NCBI RefSeq assembly: GCF_018459925.1
Contig: NZ_CP075371.1
Coordinates: 3,410,001 to 3,474,000 of the forward strand
Length of the DNA stretch: 64,000 nt
Direction of reading: 5' to 3'
Source: Nocardioides aquaticus
GTDB taxonomy: Bacteria; Actinomycetota; Actinomycetes; Propionibacteriales; Nocardioidaceae
Translations under genes and position numbers: made by a program
The notes under the pieces: generated by a model
The model's database searches: none
What the model saw: the letters and a program-made list of their open reading frames with translations, nothing else
What the model was told of the DNA's origin: nothing
In this document: positions 41,096 through 51,897 of the stretch, piece after piece
How the letters are laid out: each line of letters opens with the position of its first letter
Position numbering within the stretch: the first letter of the stretch is position 1

Positions 41096-42240
41096 CGCTG
41101 CTCCTCCTGGGGTGACGCGCCGGCGGCGGTGCCGGTGCGGTCGATCGTGGCGCTGCCGACCACGCGGGTGCCGTCGTAGACGACCGCGGTCTGGCCCGGG
41201 GCGATGCCGTACGCCGGCTCGAGCAGCTCGACCTCGACCCGGTCCCCGTCGACCCGGACGACCGCCGGCAGCTCCGCGCCGTGGGCGCGCAGCTGCACGG
41301 TGCCGCGCAGGAGGCCCGGCGCCGCACCGCACCAGCGGGGGTGCGTGCAGGTGAGCCGGTCCACGGCCAGCCGCTCGTGCGGGCCGACCGTCACCGTGCC
41401 CGACACCGGCTCGATGTCGAGCACGAACCGGGGACGGCCGTCGGGGGCCGGGCGACCGATCCGCAGGCCCTTGCGCTGGCCGACGGTGAAGCCGTAAGTG
41501 CCGTCGTGGCGGCCGAGGACCTCCCCGGTCGCGTCGTCGACGATGTCGCCACCGTCGTTCGGGGCGCGCTCGCCGAGCTTCTCGCGCAGCCAGCCGGCGT
41601 TGTCGCCGTCGGCGACGAAGCAGATGTCGTGCGAGTCGGGCTTGTCGGCGACCAGCAGCCCGCGCTCGGCGGCCTCGGTGCGCACCTTCGCCTTCGGGGT
41701 GTCGCCGAGCGGGAACAGCGAGTGCGCGAGCTGGCGCTGGTCGAGCACGCCGAGGACGTACGACTGGTCCTTGCCGTGGTCCTCGGCCCGGTGCATCTCG
41801 ACGGTGCCGTCGCCCGCGCGACGCAGCTGCGCGTAGTGGCCGGTCGCGACGGCGTCGAACCCCAGGGCGAGCGAGCGCTCGAGGACGGCCTCGAACTTGA
41901 TCTTCTCGTTGCACCGCAGGCACGGGTTGGGCGTCCGGCCGGCGGCGTACTCGTCCATGAAGTCCTCGACGACGTCGGCGTGGAAGCGCTCGGAGAGGTC
42001 CCAGACGTAGAACGGGATGCCGATCACGTCGGCGGCCCGGCGCGCGTCGTTGGCGTCCTCGACGGTGCAGCAGCCCCGGGCCCCGGAGCGGTACGACGCG
42101 GGGTTGCGCGACAGCGCGAGGTGGATGCCGGTGACCTCGTGACCGGCCTCGACCGCGCGCGCCGCCGCGACCGCGGAGTCGACGCCGCCGGACATGGCGG
42201 CGACGACCCGCAGCGGGCCCGGGCCGGTGTGGGCGGTCAC
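41092..42240 (-). CDS. mnmA: tRNA 2-thiouridine(34) synthase
   Basis: MnmA thiolates U34 of Glu, Gln and Lys tRNAs using sulfur from a cysteine desulfurase. The 382-residue product has the PP-loop [11 protein letters not shown] near residue 16 and the two catalytic Cys regions ([16 protein letters not shown] and [10 protein letters not shown]). [16 protein letters not shown] and a C-terminal beta-barrel are also seen. The GTG at 42240 overlaps the stop of the desulfurase gene by GTGA, so sulfur donor and acceptor enzymes are made together. Confidence 0.95.
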   Translation of the reverse strand: MTAHTGPGPLRVVAAMSGGVDSAVAAARAVEAGHEVTGIHLALSRNPASYRSGARGCCTVEDANDARRAADVIGIPFYVWDLSERFHADVVEDFMDEYAAGRTPNPCLRCNEKIKFEAVLERSLALGFDAVATGHYAQLRRAGDGTVEMHRAEDHGKDQSYVLGVLDQRQLAHSLFPLGDTPKAKVRTEAAERGLLVADKPDSHDICFVADGDNAGWLREKLGERAPNDGGDIVDDATGEVLGRHDGTYGFTVGQRKGLRIGRPAPDGRPRFVLDIEPVSGTVTVGPHERLAVDRLTCTHPRWCGAAPGLLRGTVQLRAHGAELPAVVRVDGDRVEVELLEPAYGIAPGQTAVVYDGTRVVGSATIDRTGTAAGASPQEEQR

Positions 42241-43439
42241 CGGCGGGCCGCGCGGGCCCGTTCGACGCACGGGCCGATCGCGGCGACGAGCGCGTCGACG
42301 TCTGCCTCGGTCGAGGTGCGGCCCAGCGAGAAGCGCAGCGAGCTGCGGGCGAGCTGCTCGTCGCGCCCCATCGCCAGCAGCACGTGGGAGGGCTGCGGGA
42401 CGCCGGCCGAGCAGGCGGAGCCGGTCGAGCACTCGATGCCCCGGGCGTCGAGCAGCATCAGCAGCGAGTCGCCCTCGCAGCCGGGGAAGGACAGGTGGGC
42501 GATGCCCGGGAGGCCGGCGCCGGGGTCGTCCAGGGGCGCACCGTTGAGGACCGCCTCGGGGACGACCTGCTGCACCCCGCGCACCAGGCGCTCGCGCAGG
42601 ACCGACATCCGCGCCGCGTGCTCGACCTGGCCGGCCACGGCCAGCTCGACGGCCGTGGCCAGGGCGCTGATCGCGGGCGGGTCGAGGGTCCCGGAGCGCA
42701 CGTCGCGCTCCTGCCCGCCGCCGTGGACCAGCGAGGTGAGGTCCAGCTCCCGGCGCACCAGCAGGGCGCCCACGCCGTACGGGCCCCCGACCTTGTGGCC
42801 GGTCAGGGTCAGGGCGTCGACGCCGGAGGCGGCGAAGTCCACCGGGACGGCGCCGACGGCCTGCACGGCGTCGGTGTGCACCGGCACGCCGTGCTCGGCG
42901 GCGAGGGCGACCACGTCGTCGAGCGGCTGGAGGGTGCCGACCTCGTTGTTGCCCCACATCACCGACACCGCCGCGACCGACCCCGGGTCGCGCTCCAGGC
43001 ACGTCCGCAGGGCGTCCACGTCGAGGCGTCCGCGGTGGTCGACCGCGACGTGGTCGACGACCGCGCCCTGGTCGGTCGCCAGCCAGTCGAGCGGGTCGAG
43101 CACCGCGTGGTGCTCGACGGCGGTCGTCAGGAGCCGGACGCGGCGGGGGTCGGCCGCACGTCGGGCCCAGGCCAGGCCCTTCAGGGAGAGGTTGTCGGAC
43201 TCCGTGCCGCCGGAGGTGAAGACCACCTCGCCCGGGCGGCAGCCCAGCGACCCGGCCAGCGACTCGCGCGCCTCCTCGACGACCCGTCGGGCCCGTCGGC
43301 CCGAGGCGTGCAGGGAGCTGGCGTTGCCGACCTCGCGCAGCCGCGCGACCAGCGTCCCGACCGCGGCCTCGACCATCGGCGTGGTCGCGGCGTGGTCGAG
43401 GTAGACGCTCGCCTCGGGGCGCGGCAGGACTTCGGACAT
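42237..43439 (-). CDS. iscS: Cysteine desulfurase (IscS/NifS family)
   Basis: The 400-residue PLP enzyme removes sulfur from cysteine and passes it as persulfide, here most likely to MnmA. It has [10 protein letters not shown] at the start, the PLP Lys in [22 protein letters not shown], and the catalytic Cys loop [19 protein letters not shown]. The ATG at 43439 has TAGTCT 10 nt upstream. That hexamer includes the stop codon of the preceding phosphatase gene. Its genes mnmA and the MetE-like gene follow with 4-nt overlaps. Confidence 0.94.
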   Translation of the reverse strand: MSEVLPRPEASVYLDHAATTPMVEAAVGTLVARLREVGNASSLHASGRRARRVVEEARESLAGSLGCRPGEVVFTSGGTESDNLSLKGLAWARRAADPRRVRLLTTAVEHHAVLDPLDWLATDQGAVVDHVAVDHRGRLDVDALRTCLERDPGSVAAVSVMWGNNEVGTLQPLDDVVALAAEHGVPVHTDAVQAVGAVPVDFAASGVDALTLTGHKVGGPYGVGALLVRRELDLTSLVHGGGQERDVRSGTLDPPAISALATAVELAVAGQVEHAARMSVLRERLVRGVQQVVPEAVLNGAPLDDPGAGLPGIAHLSFPGCEGDSLLMLLDARGIECSTGSACSAGVPQPSHVLLAMGRDEQLARSSLRFSLGRTSTEADVDALVAAIGPCVERARAARR

Positions 43440-43455
43440 CGCACCGACCAGACTA
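43440..43455 (-). promoter_or_regulatory. Promoter of the iscS-mnmA-metE-like operon inside the upstream stop codon
   Basis: TAGTCT (43455-43450) begins with the TAG stop of the EEP phosphatase gene and lies 10 nt before the iscS ATG, giving at most a very short leader. Promoter use is inferred. Confidence 0.45.
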
Positions 43456-44445
43456 CGCGGGCACCACGGTCGTCACGATCGCCAGGTGGTCGGTGCCCGG
43501 CACCGCGACGGTCCCCGTGCTGGTGGCGGTCCACCCCGGGGCCAGCAGCAGGTGGTCGATGGGTGCCGTCGGCGGCAGCCGTCCCAGGACGGGGAAGAAC
43601 CCGTTGACCGGCCAGGTGGCCGTCAACCCGGTGTTCAGCAGCTCGGCGCTGTCGCGGTAGCCCTCGGCGACGAGGGCCCGCACGGGCGCGTGGTCCAGGG
43701 TCGCGTTGAGGTCGCCGACGACCACGTCGGGCCGCTCCGCGACGACCACGTCGTGCAGCACGGCGTGGTCGTCGGCCCAGTCGTCGGGGTCCAGCGGGGC
43801 GGCCGGGTGGGCCGCCAGCACGTCCAGGCCGCCGGTGCGCACCAGCAGGTTGTCGAACCGCGTGCCCGCGACGGGCTCCACCCGCTCGAAGGGTTCGGCG
43901 GAGAACACCATCGTGCCCTCGTAGGTCTCCCCCGTCCGCCCGGCCCGGTGCGGCAGCAGGTCGTCGAGCCCGGCGTCCTCCATGGCGGCCAGGGTGCGCG
44001 GGGTGACCTCGCTGGCCACCAGGACGTCGACGTCGCGCCCGGCGACCTCGCGCACCACCGCGGCGCCGTCGCCGCGCCCGAAGTAGAGGTTGGCACTGAG
44101 GACGACCACCCCTTCCCCGGGGCCGGCGGCCGGCGACGGGGCGCGCCCCTCCCCGGTGTAGGACGGCAGCAGCCAGCTGACGTGCAGGCCCGCCGCGGCG
44201 AGCACCAGGACCGCGACCCCGGCCGGCACCAGCCGCCGCGGGCCGCGCCGGGCGAGCAGGACGCCGAGCACCACCGCCGCCAGCGCGTAGGGCACCAGGG
44301 CGAACGGGGTGAACGCCTGCGCCTGCACCAGCAGCCCCGCCGACGGGTCCGTGAACCGGAGCACCGTCAGCGCACCGGCCGGCACCAGCAGGAGCACGAG
44401 CACCACGACCAGCACCGCGCGGGCCACGGCGGGGGGCGTCGGCAT
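43453..44445 (-). CDS. Endonuclease/exonuclease/phosphatase family membrane protein
   Basis: The 330-residue protein has three predicted N-terminal membrane spans (AVLVVVLVLLLVPAGALTVL; PFALVPYALAAVVLGVLLA; VPAGVAVLVLAAAGLHVSWLL). An extracellular EEP domain follows with VVVLSANLYFGRGD, VLVASEV, VVVGDLNATLDHAPV and a terminal PGTDHLAIVT. These are the Asn, Glu, Asp-x-Asn and Asp-His residues of the DNase I/sphingomyelinase fold. It may cleave a phosphodiester outside the cell (lipid, nucleic acid or polymer). The ATG at 44445 was chosen from the TACGTT hexamer 7 nt upstream. Confidence 0.85.
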   Translation of the reverse strand: MPTPPAVARAVLVVVLVLLLVPAGALTVLRFTDPSAGLLVQAQAFTPFALVPYALAAVVLGVLLARRGPRRLVPAGVAVLVLAAAGLHVSWLLPSYTGEGRAPSPAAGPGEGVVVLSANLYFGRGDGAAVVREVAGRDVDVLVASEVTPRTLAAMEDAGLDDLLPHRAGRTGETYEGTMVFSAEPFERVEPVAGTRFDNLLVRTGGLDVLAAHPAAPLDPDDWADDHAVLHDVVVAERPDVVVGDLNATLDHAPVRALVAEGYRDSAELLNTGLTATWPVNGFFPVLGRLPPTAPIDHLLLAPGWTATSTGTVAVPGTDHLAIVTTVVPA

Positions 44446-44458
44446 GACTGCGAACGTA
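44446..44458 (-). promoter_or_regulatory. Leaderless promoter of the EEP phosphatase gene
   Basis: TACGTT (44458-44453) is followed by a 7-nt CGCAGTC spacer and the ATG at 44445. The 85-bp gap to the proB stop (44446-44530) holds this promoter and nothing else I can identify. Confidence 0.5.
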
Positions 44459-44530
44459 CCGACCCGGTGGCCACCACCGACCGTCCCGACGCGTCGCCCC
44501 GGCGACGCCGCGGTGAACGCCCGGGACCTC

Positions 44531-45661
44531 CTACAGCAGGACGAGGTCGTCGCGGTGCACGACCTCGCGGTCGTACGCCGGGCCGAGCTCGGCCACCAGG
44601 TCCGGGGTCGAGCGGCCGAGCAGCGCCGGGAGCTCGTCGGCGTCGAAGCCGACCCGTCCCCGGGCGAGCACCGCTCCGGCCGGGTCCACGAGGTCGACGG
44701 GGTCGCCGGCGGCGAAGGCCCCCTCGACACCGGTCACGCCGGCCGCGAGCAGCGAGGTGTGCCGCTGGGTGACGGCGCGGACCGCACCGGCGTCGAGCAC
44801 GAGGCGGCCCTGGGGCTCGGTGGCGTGCGCCAGCCACAGGAGCCTGGTCGGGCGACGCCGGCCGGTGGCCCGGAACAGCGTGCCCACGTCGGCGCCGGTC
44901 AGCGCCTCGGCGGCCTGCGGGGCGGCGCTGAGCACCACCGGGATCCCGGCGCCGGTCGCGATCATCGCGGCGTCGACCTTGGTGCGCATCCCGCCGGTGC
45001 CGACCCCGGCCGTGCCGGCCGCACCCAGCCGGACCCCACCCAGGTCCTCGACCGACTCCACGACCGGGACCCTGCGCGACCCGGCCTCGGCGGGCGGGCC
45101 GTCGTACAGGCCGTCGACGTCGCTGAGCAGCACCAGCAGGTCCGCGTGGACGAGGTGGGCGACCAGGGCGGCGAGACGGTCGTTGTCACCGAACCGGATC
45201 TCGCTGGTGGCCACGGTGTCGTTCTCGTTGACGATCGGCAGCACCCCGAGCTCGAGCAGGCGGGCGAAGGTCTGGTGGGCGTTGCGGTAGTGCGTGCGCC
45301 GCACGACGTCGTCCGCGGTCAGCAGGACCTGTCCCGCGGTCACGCCGTGACCGGCGAGCTCCTCGGTGTAGCGGTGCACCAGCAGGCCCTGGCCGACCGA
45401 CGCCGCGGCCTGCTGGGAGGGCAGGTCGCTGGGGCGCCGGCGCAGGCCCAGCGGGGCGAGCCCGGCGGCGATGGCGCCCGAGGAGACCAGGACGACCTCG
45501 ACCCCGCGGTCGCGGGCCGCGGCGACGACGTCGACCAGCGCGCGCACCCGGTCGGGGTCGATGCCCCCGGCGGCCGTCGTCAGCGAGGACGAGCCGACCT
45601 TGACCACGACCCGGCGCGCCGCGACGACCTCCGGCCGGGCGCCCGAGGGCGCCACGCTCAT
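44531..45661 (-). CDS. proB: Glutamate 5-kinase
   Basis: This first enzyme of proline synthesis phosphorylates glutamate. The 376-residue protein has the amino-acid kinase core ([55 protein letters not shown]) and a C-terminal PUA domain from about residue 285. The ATG at 45661 overlaps the obg stop (ATGA), as is usual in actinobacteria where proB follows obg. The partner proA is not adjacent in this window. Confidence 0.96.
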   Translation of the reverse strand: MSVAPSGARPEVVAARRVVVKVGSSSLTTAAGGIDPDRVRALVDVVAAARDRGVEVVLVSSGAIAAGLAPLGLRRRPSDLPSQQAAASVGQGLLVHRYTEELAGHGVTAGQVLLTADDVVRRTHYRNAHQTFARLLELGVLPIVNENDTVATSEIRFGDNDRLAALVAHLVHADLLVLLSDVDGLYDGPPAEAGSRRVPVVESVEDLGGVRLGAAGTAGVGTGGMRTKVDAAMIATGAGIPVVLSAAPQAAEALTGADVGTLFRATGRRRPTRLLWLAHATEPQGRLVLDAGAVRAVTQRHTSLLAAGVTGVEGAFAAGDPVDLVDPAGAVLARGRVGFDADELPALLGRSTPDLVAELGPAYDREVVHRDDLVLL

Positions 45662-47196
45662 CGCTCGGAGCCGCCCGGGCCCGCCGGGTCGGCGGGGGCG
45701 GCGTCCGGGTCCGCGTCGGAGCCGATCTCGTAGGAGGTCGGGCCCCGGTCGTAGCGGCGGGCGACGTCGGCGCGGGTCTCGTTCTCCCCGCGGTCGGGCA
45801 TGGCCTCGTCGATGGCCCGGCGCCGGCGCGCAGCCGGCCGGTCCTCGGTGAGGCGCACGTCCTCGCCACGGCGCGAGAGGATCTCGCCGCCGGCGTCCAT
45901 CCCGGGGCGGAAGTCGAAGACGACCGCGTCCTCGGGGTCACCGATCAGCACGGCGTCGCCCTCCACCGCCCCGAGCGCCAGCAGCTTGCGCTCGACGCCC
46001 AGGCGGTCGAGCCGGTCGGCCAGGAAGCCCACGGCCTCGTCGTTGGAGAAGTCGGTCTGCCGCACCCAGCGCTCGGGCTTGGTGCCGCGCACGCGCCAGC
46101 CGGCGCCGGTGGCGCGCACGCTGAAGTCCTCCTCGCGCACGGCCTGCGGCCGCAGCACGATCCGCTCGGCGACCACGCTCTCGCGCTCGGTGCGCGCGGC
46201 CTGGACGATCTCGGCCATCGCGAAGCCCAGCTCGCGCAACCCCTCCCCCGACGCCGCGGAGACCGGGAAGACCCGCAGCCCGCGGGCGGTCAGGTCGGCC
46301 AGGACCATGTCGGCGATCTCCCGGCCGTCGGGCACGTCGACCTTGTTCAGGGCGACCAGCCGAGGCCGGTCCTCGAGACCGCCGTAGCGGGCCAGCTCGT
46401 TCTCGATGATGTCCAGGTCCTCGACCGGGGCACGGTCGGGCTCGAAGGTGGCGGTGTCGACCACGTGCACGAGCGCCGCGCAGCGCTCGACGTGGCGCAG
46501 GAAGTCGTGCCCCAGGCCGCGGCCCTCGCTGGCACCCTCGATCAGGCCGGGCACGTCGGCCACGGTGAAGGTGGTGTCGCCGGCGGTGACCATCCCGAGG
46601 TTGGGCACCAGGGTGGTGAAGGGGTAGTCCGCGATCTTGGGACGGGCCCGCGACATGGCCGCGATCAGGCTCGACTTGCCCGCACTGGGGAAGCCGACGA
46701 GGCCGATGTCGGCGACGACCTTGAGCTCCAGGACGACCTCGAGCTCGTCGCCGGGCTCGCCGAGCAGCGCGAAACCGGGGGCCTTGCGCTTGGTCGAGGC
46801 GAGGGCTGCGTTGCCGAGGCCACCGGCGCCGCCCCCGGCCACCACGAGCTCGGCGCCCGGACCGACCATGTCGGCGATCGGGGTGCCGTCGGCGCGCGTC
46901 ACGACGGTGCCGTCCGGCACGGGCAGCACCAGGTCGCCGCCGTGGGCGCCGTTGCGGTGCGCGCCGGCGCCGTGGCCGCCGTGCTCGGCGGTGCGGCGCG
47001 GGCTGTGGTGGTACTCGACCAGCGTGGTGACGTCGGCGTCGACGCGCAGGATCACCGAGCCGCCGGGACCGCCGTTGCCGCCGTCGGGGCCGCCGAGGGG
47101 CTTGAACTTCTCGCGGTGCACGGACGCCACGCCGTTGCCGCCGCGACCGGCGCTGACGAACAGCCGCACGCGGTCGACGAAGGTGGGGACGGCCAT
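45658..47196 (-). CDS. obg: GTPase Obg/CgtA (ribosome assembly)
   Basis: Obg acts in late 50S assembly and stringent-response control. The 512-residue protein has the Gly-rich Obg fold ([34 protein letters not shown]), the G domain with [19 protein letters not shown] and NKVD, and the OCT domain near 345-430. A C-terminal actinobacterial tail is Arg- and Asp-rich. The ATG at 47196 has AGAGGA upstream. The in-frame extension to 47310 crosses the hairpin after rpmA and is not coding. Confidence 0.96.
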   Translation of the reverse strand: MAVPTFVDRVRLFVSAGRGGNGVASVHREKFKPLGGPDGGNGGPGGSVILRVDADVTTLVEYHHSPRRTAEHGGHGAGAHRNGAHGGDLVLPVPDGTVVTRADGTPIADMVGPGAELVVAGGGAGGLGNAALASTKRKAPGFALLGEPGDELEVVLELKVVADIGLVGFPSAGKSSLIAAMSRARPKIADYPFTTLVPNLGMVTAGDTTFTVADVPGLIEGASEGRGLGHDFLRHVERCAALVHVVDTATFEPDRAPVEDLDIIENELARYGGLEDRPRLVALNKVDVPDGREIADMVLADLTARGLRVFPVSAASGEGLRELGFAMAEIVQAARTERESVVAERIVLRPQAVREEDFSVRATGAGWRVRGTKPERWVRQTDFSNDEAVGFLADRLDRLGVERKLLALGAVEGDAVLIGDPEDAVVFDFRPGMDAGGEILSRRGEDVRLTEDRPAARRRRAIDEAMPDRGENETRADVARRYDRGPTSYEIGSDADPDAAPADPAGPGGSER

Positions 47197-47231
47197 GGGG
47201 TTCCTCTCGGGGTGGTGCTGCGTGAAATGCG

Positions 47232-47260
47232 CGAAGGCGCCCCGGTCAGGAGCGCCTTCG
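47232..47260 (-). terminator. Hairpin between rpmA and obg (attenuator)
   Basis: CGAAGGCGC and GCGCCTTCG form a 9-bp perfect stem with an 11-nt loop in the 110-bp spacer 47197-47306. It may reduce read-through from the ribosomal genes into obg-proB. The loop and inner stem repeat almost exactly at the end of rne (48086-48106). Confidence 0.65.
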
Positions 47261-47306
47261 AGGTCCGGCCGTGGCCGGGGTCCCGGGGCAGGGCCCCCGG
47301 GGCGGG

Positions 47307-47561
47307 TCACTGACCCGCGAGGATGTTGACGACGCGGCGGCCGCGCTTGCGACCGAACTCGACGGAGCCGGGGACCAGGGCGAACAGGGTGTCGTCCTTG
47401 CCGCGGCCGACACCGGCACCCGGGTGGAAGTGGGTGCCACGCTGGCGCACGATGATCTCGCCGGCGCCGACGACCTGGCCGCCGAAGCGCTTCACACCGA
47501 GGTACTGGGAGTTGGAGTCGCGACCGTTCTTGGTGGACGCGGCGCCCTTCTTGTGAGCCAT
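47307..47561 (-). CDS. rpmA: 50S ribosomal protein L27
   Basis: The 84-residue L27 begins with [30 protein letters not shown], the typical N-terminus without the Firmicutes leader peptide, followed by [16 protein letters not shown]27 contacts the tRNA ends at the peptidyl transferase centre. It follows rplU after a 44-bp gap with an AAGGATG ribosome site. Confidence 0.98.
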   Translation of the reverse strand: MAHKKGAASTKNGRDSNSQYLGVKRFGGQVVGAGEIIVRQRGTHFHPGAGVGRGKDDTLFALVPGSVEFGRKRGRRVVNILAGQ

Positions 47562-47605
47562 GAGTTACATCCTTCGCTGTTCTGCGCTGAGAGCCCGGCG
47601 GCGTC

Positions 47606-47908
47606 TCAGAGGGAGATGTCGGTGACCTTGACCTGGGTGTACTTCTGGCGGTGACCCTGGCGCTTCTTGTAGCCGGTCTTGTTCTTGAACTTCTGGATGA
47701 TGATCTTGGGGCCCTTGGTGGCGCCGAGGACCTCGACGGTCACCGCGGCCTTGTCCAGGCCGGCCGAGGTCACGGACTCGCCGTCGACCACCAGCAGCAC
47801 CGGGAGCGAGGCCGTCTGACCGACCGGGGTCGCGATCTTGTCGATCGAGATGACGTCGCCCACGGCGACCTTCTGCTGGATTGCGCCAGCTCGCACGATC
47901 GCGTACAC
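47606..47908 (-). CDS. rplU: 50S ribosomal protein L21
   Basis: The 100-residue L21 starts [17 protein letters not shown] and ends [24 protein letters not shown], the RNA-binding tail. The GTG at 47908 was chosen by homology and by a GGAG ribosome site 8 nt upstream; the frame is open far upstream but reads non-family sequence. It is the first gene of rplU-rpmA-obg-proB. Confidence 0.97.
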   Translation of the reverse strand: MYAIVRAGAIQQKVAVGDVISIDKIATPVGQTASLPVLLVVDGESVTSAGLDKAAVTVEVLGATKGPKIIIQKFKNKTGYKKRQGHRQKYTQVKVTDISL

Positions 47909-48032
47909 CGCGGATCTCCTTCGTCGGTTCAGAACACTCAGTCCAGGTCTGCGGCACGCCGGCACGTCCCCCGGGAGGGCGAGGAGTGGGATGCCATGCA
48001 GCGGCGGCGCACACCTGGTGCGCCGAGGGTCC

Positions 48033-48062
48033 ATAGTACGGACCCCGCGGCGCCCAGCGCAA
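48033..48062 (-). promoter_or_regulatory. Promoter of rplU-rpmA, with about 120-nt leader
   Basis: TTGCGC (48062-48057), an 18-bp spacer and TACTAT (48038-48033) form the best housekeeping-type promoter in the window, starting 34 bp after the rne stop. The resulting leader of about 120 nt (to 47909) contains a hairpin with GGCGCAC/GTGCGCC arms. It could be a ribosomal-protein-regulated element; no known L21 leader consensus was checked. Confidence 0.7.
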
Positions 48063-48095
48063 AACGTCGCCCTGCCGGGGTCGGTGGCGCCCCTG

Positions 48096-51000
48096 TCAGG
48101 AGCGCCCCGGCTCGGTCTCGGCGGTGCCGGGCTCGACCCGGCCGGTGTCCGGCGGGGTGCCGCCGATCCCGCCGCTCGCCGCAGCGTCGTCGAGCGTCGG
48201 CACGGCGGCGCCGCGTCGGCGCGAGCCACGGGTACGGGTGACCACGCGCGGGCCGGCCGGGGCCGGCTCGTCGGTGCCCTGCTGCTCGGCGACCGGCTCC
48301 TCCGGCGTCGCGGGTGCGGGTTCGGGTGCGGTCATCACCACGGGCTCGCCCCCCTGCTCGGGCCCACCGGCGGGCCGGCTGGCACTGCGCCGACGCGACC
48401 GCGTCACCACCCGTGCCGGCTCGGGCTCGGCGGCCGCCTCGGTGACCTCGTCGACCGCGGGGGCCGCCTCGGTGACCTCGTCGACCGCGGGGGCCGGCTC
48501 GGTGACCTCGTCGACCGCGGGGGCCTCCTCGGCCACCGGGCTGTCCTGCGGCGTCACCTCACCCGGCGCCATGGCCGGGTCGGAGGCCGTCGGCTGCTGC
48601 TCGGCCGGCTGCTGCTCGGCCGGGGCGTCGTCGGCCGCAGCCTTCTCGGCGGCGCGGGCCATCGCGGCCAGGTCGGCCGGCGAGGGCGCCCGACCGCCCT
48701 GCTCGCCGTCGCGGCTGCCGCCGCGGTTGCGGCCGCCACCGTTCGAGCCGCCGGTCCCACCACCGTTGCCGCCGTTGTTGTTGTTACCGCCGCCGTTGTT
48801 GCCGCCGCCGTCGCGACCGCGCTTGGGACGTCGGCCGTCGTCGTCCTGGCGCGGCGGGTCGACCGGCTCGCCGTGGACGACCACGCCCCGGCCCTGGCAG
48901 TGCTCGCAGGTGTGGCTGAACGCCTCGAGCAGCCCGGTGCCGATCTTCTTGCGCGTCATCTGGACCAGGCCGAGCGAGGTGACCTCGGCGACCTGGTGGC
49001 GGGTGCGGTCGCGGCCCAGGCACTCCACGAGCCGACGCAGGACCAGGTCGCGGTTGGACTCGAGGACCATGTCGATGAAGTCGACCACGATGATGCCGCC
49101 GATGTCGCGCAGCCGCAGCTGACGGACGATCTCCTCGGCGGCCTCGAGGTTGTTCTTCGTGACCGTCTCCTCGAGGTTGCCGCCGGAGCCGGTGAACTTG
49201 CCGGTGTTGACGTCGACGACGGTCATCGCCTCGGTGCGGTCGATGACCAGGGAGCCGCCGGAGGGCAGCCACACCTTGCGGTCGACGCCCTTGGCGATCT
49301 GCTCGTCGATGCGGTAGGTCGTGAACACGTCGGTCTCGGACTCGTGGCGCTCGATCCGGTCCGCGAGGTCGGGGGCGACGTGCCCGACGTACTCCGAGAC
49401 GGTCTGCCAGGCCTCCTCGCCCTGCACGACGAGCCGGGCGAAGTCCTCGGTGAAGAGGTCCCGCACGACCTTCAGCATGAGGTCGGGCTCGCCGTAGAGC
49501 ATCTGCGGGGAGTTGCCCTTGGCGACCTTGCGCTCGATGTCCTCCCAGCGCGCCTTGAGACGGTCGACGTCCCGGGTCAGCTCGTCCTCGCTGGCACCCT
49601 CGGCGGCGGTCCGCACGATGACGCCGGCGCTGTCGGGCACGATCTGCTTGAGCAGGGACTTGAGCCGGTTGCGCTCGGTGTCGGCCAGCTTGCGTGAGAT
49701 GCCGTTCGTGGTGCCGTCGGGCACGTAGACCAGGAACCGGCCGGCGAGGCTGACCTGGCTGGTCAGGCGGGCACCCTTGTGGCCGACCGGGTCCTTGGTG
49801 ACCTGCACCAGGATGGTCTGTCCCGAGGACAGCACCGACTCGATCTTGCGGGCCGTGCCCTCCTTGTGGCCCAGCGCCTGCCAGTTGACCTCGCCGGCGT
49901 AGAGCACGGCGTTGCGGCCCTTGCCGATGTCGACGAAGGCGGCCTCCATCGAGGGCAGCACGTTCTGGACGCGACCGAGGTAGACGTTGCCGATCATCGA
50001 CGTCTGCGACTCGCGGGCCACGTAGTGCTCGACGAGGACCTTGTCCTCGAGCACCCCGATCTGGGTGAGGTCGCTGCGCTGACGGATGACCATGGTCCGG
50101 TCCACCGACTCGCGGCGGGCCAGGAACTCCGCCTCGCTCACGATCGGCGCCCGGCGGCGACCGGCCTCGCGGCCCTCGCGACGGCGCTGCTTCTTGGCCT
50201 CGAGGCGGGTCGAGCCGCTGACCGCGGTGATCTCGTCCTCGGCCGAGCGCGGCTTGCGCACCCGGGTCACGGTGTTCGGGTCGTCGCCCTTGTCGTCCCC
50301 ACCGTCGCCCTCGCGACGACGACGGCGCCGGCGGCGCGAGGAGCCGCTGCGGCCACCCTCGCCGTCCCCGCGGTCGTTGCCCTCGCTCGCGTCGGCGTCG
50401 TCGGTGTCCGCGGACTCGTCGGCGGCGTTCCCGCCGCCCTCACCGGTCTGCTCCTGGTCCTGCCGGCCGCCCTGGCCGCCCTGGCCGCCCTGGCCGCCCT
50501 GGCCACCACGACCACCGCGGCTGCGGCGGCGCCCCTGGCGCTGCCGCCCGTCCTGACCGTCCTGGCCGTCCTCCTGCTCGTCGGTGCCGGCGCCCTCGGC
50601 CGCGTCGTCACCGTCCGTGGCGGGGTCCTGGTCGTCGGGGGCCGCGTCGGACCGGTCGGTCTTCTCCGCGGACTGGTCCCCGTCGCCGGAGCCTCCGGAA
50701 CCGCCCTTGCGGCGGCGGCGACCACCGCGGCGACGGCGACGGCGACCGTTGCCGGACCCGCTCTCGCCCTCACCGTCGTCGTCGGTGTCGTCGTCCTCGT
50801 CCGTGGCGTCGACGCCGGCCTGCTCGGCCTCCTCGACGGGCAGCGCAGCCTCGACCTCGGCCTCGGCGGCCTCCTCGACGACCTCGGCCGGCACCTCGGC
50901 GACCGGCGCCTCGACCGGAGCCTCCTCCGCGGGGGCCTCCTCCGCGGGGGTCGCCGGTGCGGAGGCGACGGTACGGGTGGTGCGCTTGCGGGTCGTCTTC

Positions 51001-51482
51001 TTCACGACGGGGGCCTGGAAGAGCGGCACCGCGCTGGCGGCCGGTGCGGGCTCCTCCGCGGCCTCGGCGGGGGGCTGCCCGGTGGTGTCGGCGGTGGTGT
51101 CGGCGGTGGTGTCGGCGGTGGTGTCGTCGGGCACGGCCGAGTCGGCGGCGGCGGCCACCTCGACGACGGGCTCCACAGCGGGCTCGGCAGCGGGCTCGTC
51201 CAGCGGGAGCTCGGGCGCCTCCGCGGCCGGCGCGGCGGCGCTCTTGCGGGTACGGGTGGTCTTCTTGACGGCGGTCTTCTTGGCCGCCGTCTTCTTCGCC
51301 GTGCTCTTGCGGGCCGCGGTCTTCTTCGCCGGGGCCGGGGCGTCCGCCACGGCGTCGGCCGGGGCATCCGCCGGGGCGCCCGCCGGGGCGTCGCTAGCGG
51401 CGCCGTCCGGCGCGGGCGTCTCGGCGGCCACCGGGGTGGCGGCGACCTTGCGGGTCGTGCGCTTGCGGGTCGTCTTCTTCAC
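48096..51482 (-). CDS. rne: Ribonuclease E/G (N-terminus in another frame)
   Basis: The main actinobacterial RNase E. The 1128-codon frame has a 470-residue disordered N-terminal arm, with Lys/Ala repeats like [18 protein letters not shown] and long acidic stretches. The S1 domain follows (about [20 protein letters not shown] and [11 protein letters not shown]). The catalytic core has Asp residues in VVDVNTGKF and VVDFIDM and the Zn-link CEHCQGRG. A second disordered arm with Gly/Asn and Pro/Ala/Val repeats closes the protein. The GTG at 51482 has no ribosome site. The ATG at 51547 does, but reads into a stop 22 codons later, so the natural N-terminus is probably MADDQIPTT joined by a frame change near 51486-51495. 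It lies upstream of rplU as in relatives. Confidence 0.93.
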   Translation of the reverse strand: MKKTTRKRTTRKVAATPVAAETPAPDGAASDAPAGAPADAPADAVADAPAPAKKTAARKSTAKKTAAKKTAVKKTTRTRKSAAAPAAEAPELPLDEPAAEPAVEPVVEVAAAADSAVPDDTTADTTADTTADTTGQPPAEAAEEPAPAASAVPLFQAPVVKKTTRKRTTRTVASAPATPAEEAPAEEAPVEAPVAEVPAEVVEEAAEAEVEAALPVEEAEQAGVDATDEDDDTDDDGEGESGSGNGRRRRRRGGRRRRKGGSGGSGDGDQSAEKTDRSDAAPDDQDPATDGDDAAEGAGTDEQEDGQDGQDGRQRQGRRRSRGGRGGQGGQGGQGGQGGRQDQEQTGEGGGNAADESADTDDADASEGNDRGDGEGGRSGSSRRRRRRRREGDGGDDKGDDPNTVTRVRKPRSAEDEITAVSGSTRLEAKKQRRREGREAGRRRAPIVSEAEFLARRESVDRTMVIRQRSDLTQIGVLEDKVLVEHYVARESQTSMIGNVYLGRVQNVLPSMEAAFVDIGKGRNAVLYAGEVNWQALGHKEGTARKIESVLSSGQTILVQVTKDPVGHKGARLTSQVSLAGRFLVYVPDGTTNGISRKLADTERNRLKSLLKQIVPDSAGVIVRTAAEGASEDELTRDVDRLKARWEDIERKVAKGNSPQMLYGEPDLMLKVVRDLFTEDFARLVVQGEEAWQTVSEYVGHVAPDLADRIERHESETDVFTTYRIDEQIAKGVDRKVWLPSGGSLVIDRTEAMTVVDVNTGKFTGSGGNLEETVTKNNLEAAEEIVRQLRLRDIGGIIVVDFIDMVLESNRDLVLRRLVECLGRDRTRHQVAEVTSLGLVQMTRKKIGTGLLEAFSHTCEHCQGRGVVVHGEPVDPPRQDDDGRRPKRGRDGGGNNGGGNNNNGGNGGGTGGSNGGGRNRGGSRDGEQGGRAPSPADLAAMARAAEKAAADDAPAEQQPAEQQPTASDPAMAPGEVTPQDSPVAEEAPAVDEVTEPAPAVDEVTEAAPAVDEVTEAAAEPEPARVVTRSRRRSASRPAGGPEQGGEPVVMTAPEPAPATPEEPVAEQQGTDEPAPAGPRVVTRTRGSRRRGAAVPTLDDAAASGGIGGTPPDTGRVEPGTAETEPGRS

Positions 51483-51547
51483 CGCGGGGCCGGGGAGGCC
51501 TCACCCGCTTCGTCCGAGGACGTGGTGGGGATCTGGTCGTCAGCCAT
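51479..51547 (-). other. Likely native start of rne, out of frame with its body
   Basis: From the ATG at 51547, six nt after an AGGAG ribosome site, 22 codons read MADDQIPTTSSDEAGEASPA and so on to a TGA. The body frame continues directly with [12 protein letters not shown]. One additional C in either of two C4 runs (51486-51489 or 51492-51495 on the complementary strand) would fuse them into a smooth N-terminus. Confidence 0.6.
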
Positions 51548-51897
51548 GTGGTGCTCCTGGCCCGGGCGCTCACGCGTTCCTGGGCGGGTCGTGCCCGGCC
51601 CCGCGGTGCGGGCGCCGTGGCGTCAAGTCTTCCGGGGCGGCGACACCCTCCGCTGCGCGTCGCTGAGCACCGGTCCCCGCCTGCCGCGGTCGCTGGCCCG
51701 TGGGTGGTCGCTCTCACCGATCACCCGGTCCGCGTCGCGGTCTGGCGACGACCTGCACCCACCGTGCCGCCCCCTGCGGGGCCGGCGAGAACGTCGTCGG
51801 GCCGGGCCCTCGCGGTCTCCCGCTACGGCCCGTCCTGTGGGGAGTATCGCACAGTGGCCGGGCCGGGCGGGCATCACGCGCCCGGCCGCGACCGGGC
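51548..51897 (-). promoter_or_regulatory. rne promoter and long 5' leader (350-bp non-coding gap)
   Basis: The gap between the TIGR03936 gene and rne holds GATACT on the minus strand (51848-51843), a fair -10 box that would give a leader of about 290 nt. No gene is credible in it. E. coli rne also has a leader of over 300 nt through which RNase E controls its own mRNA, so a similar feedback is plausible here. Only the weak -10 and the length are seen. Confidence 0.45.

Noticed and set aside
51548..51897. Small RNA gene such as RNase P RNA or tmRNA in the rne upstream gap
   Set aside because: I looked for their conserved cores and did not find them; the region reads as an untranslated leader.
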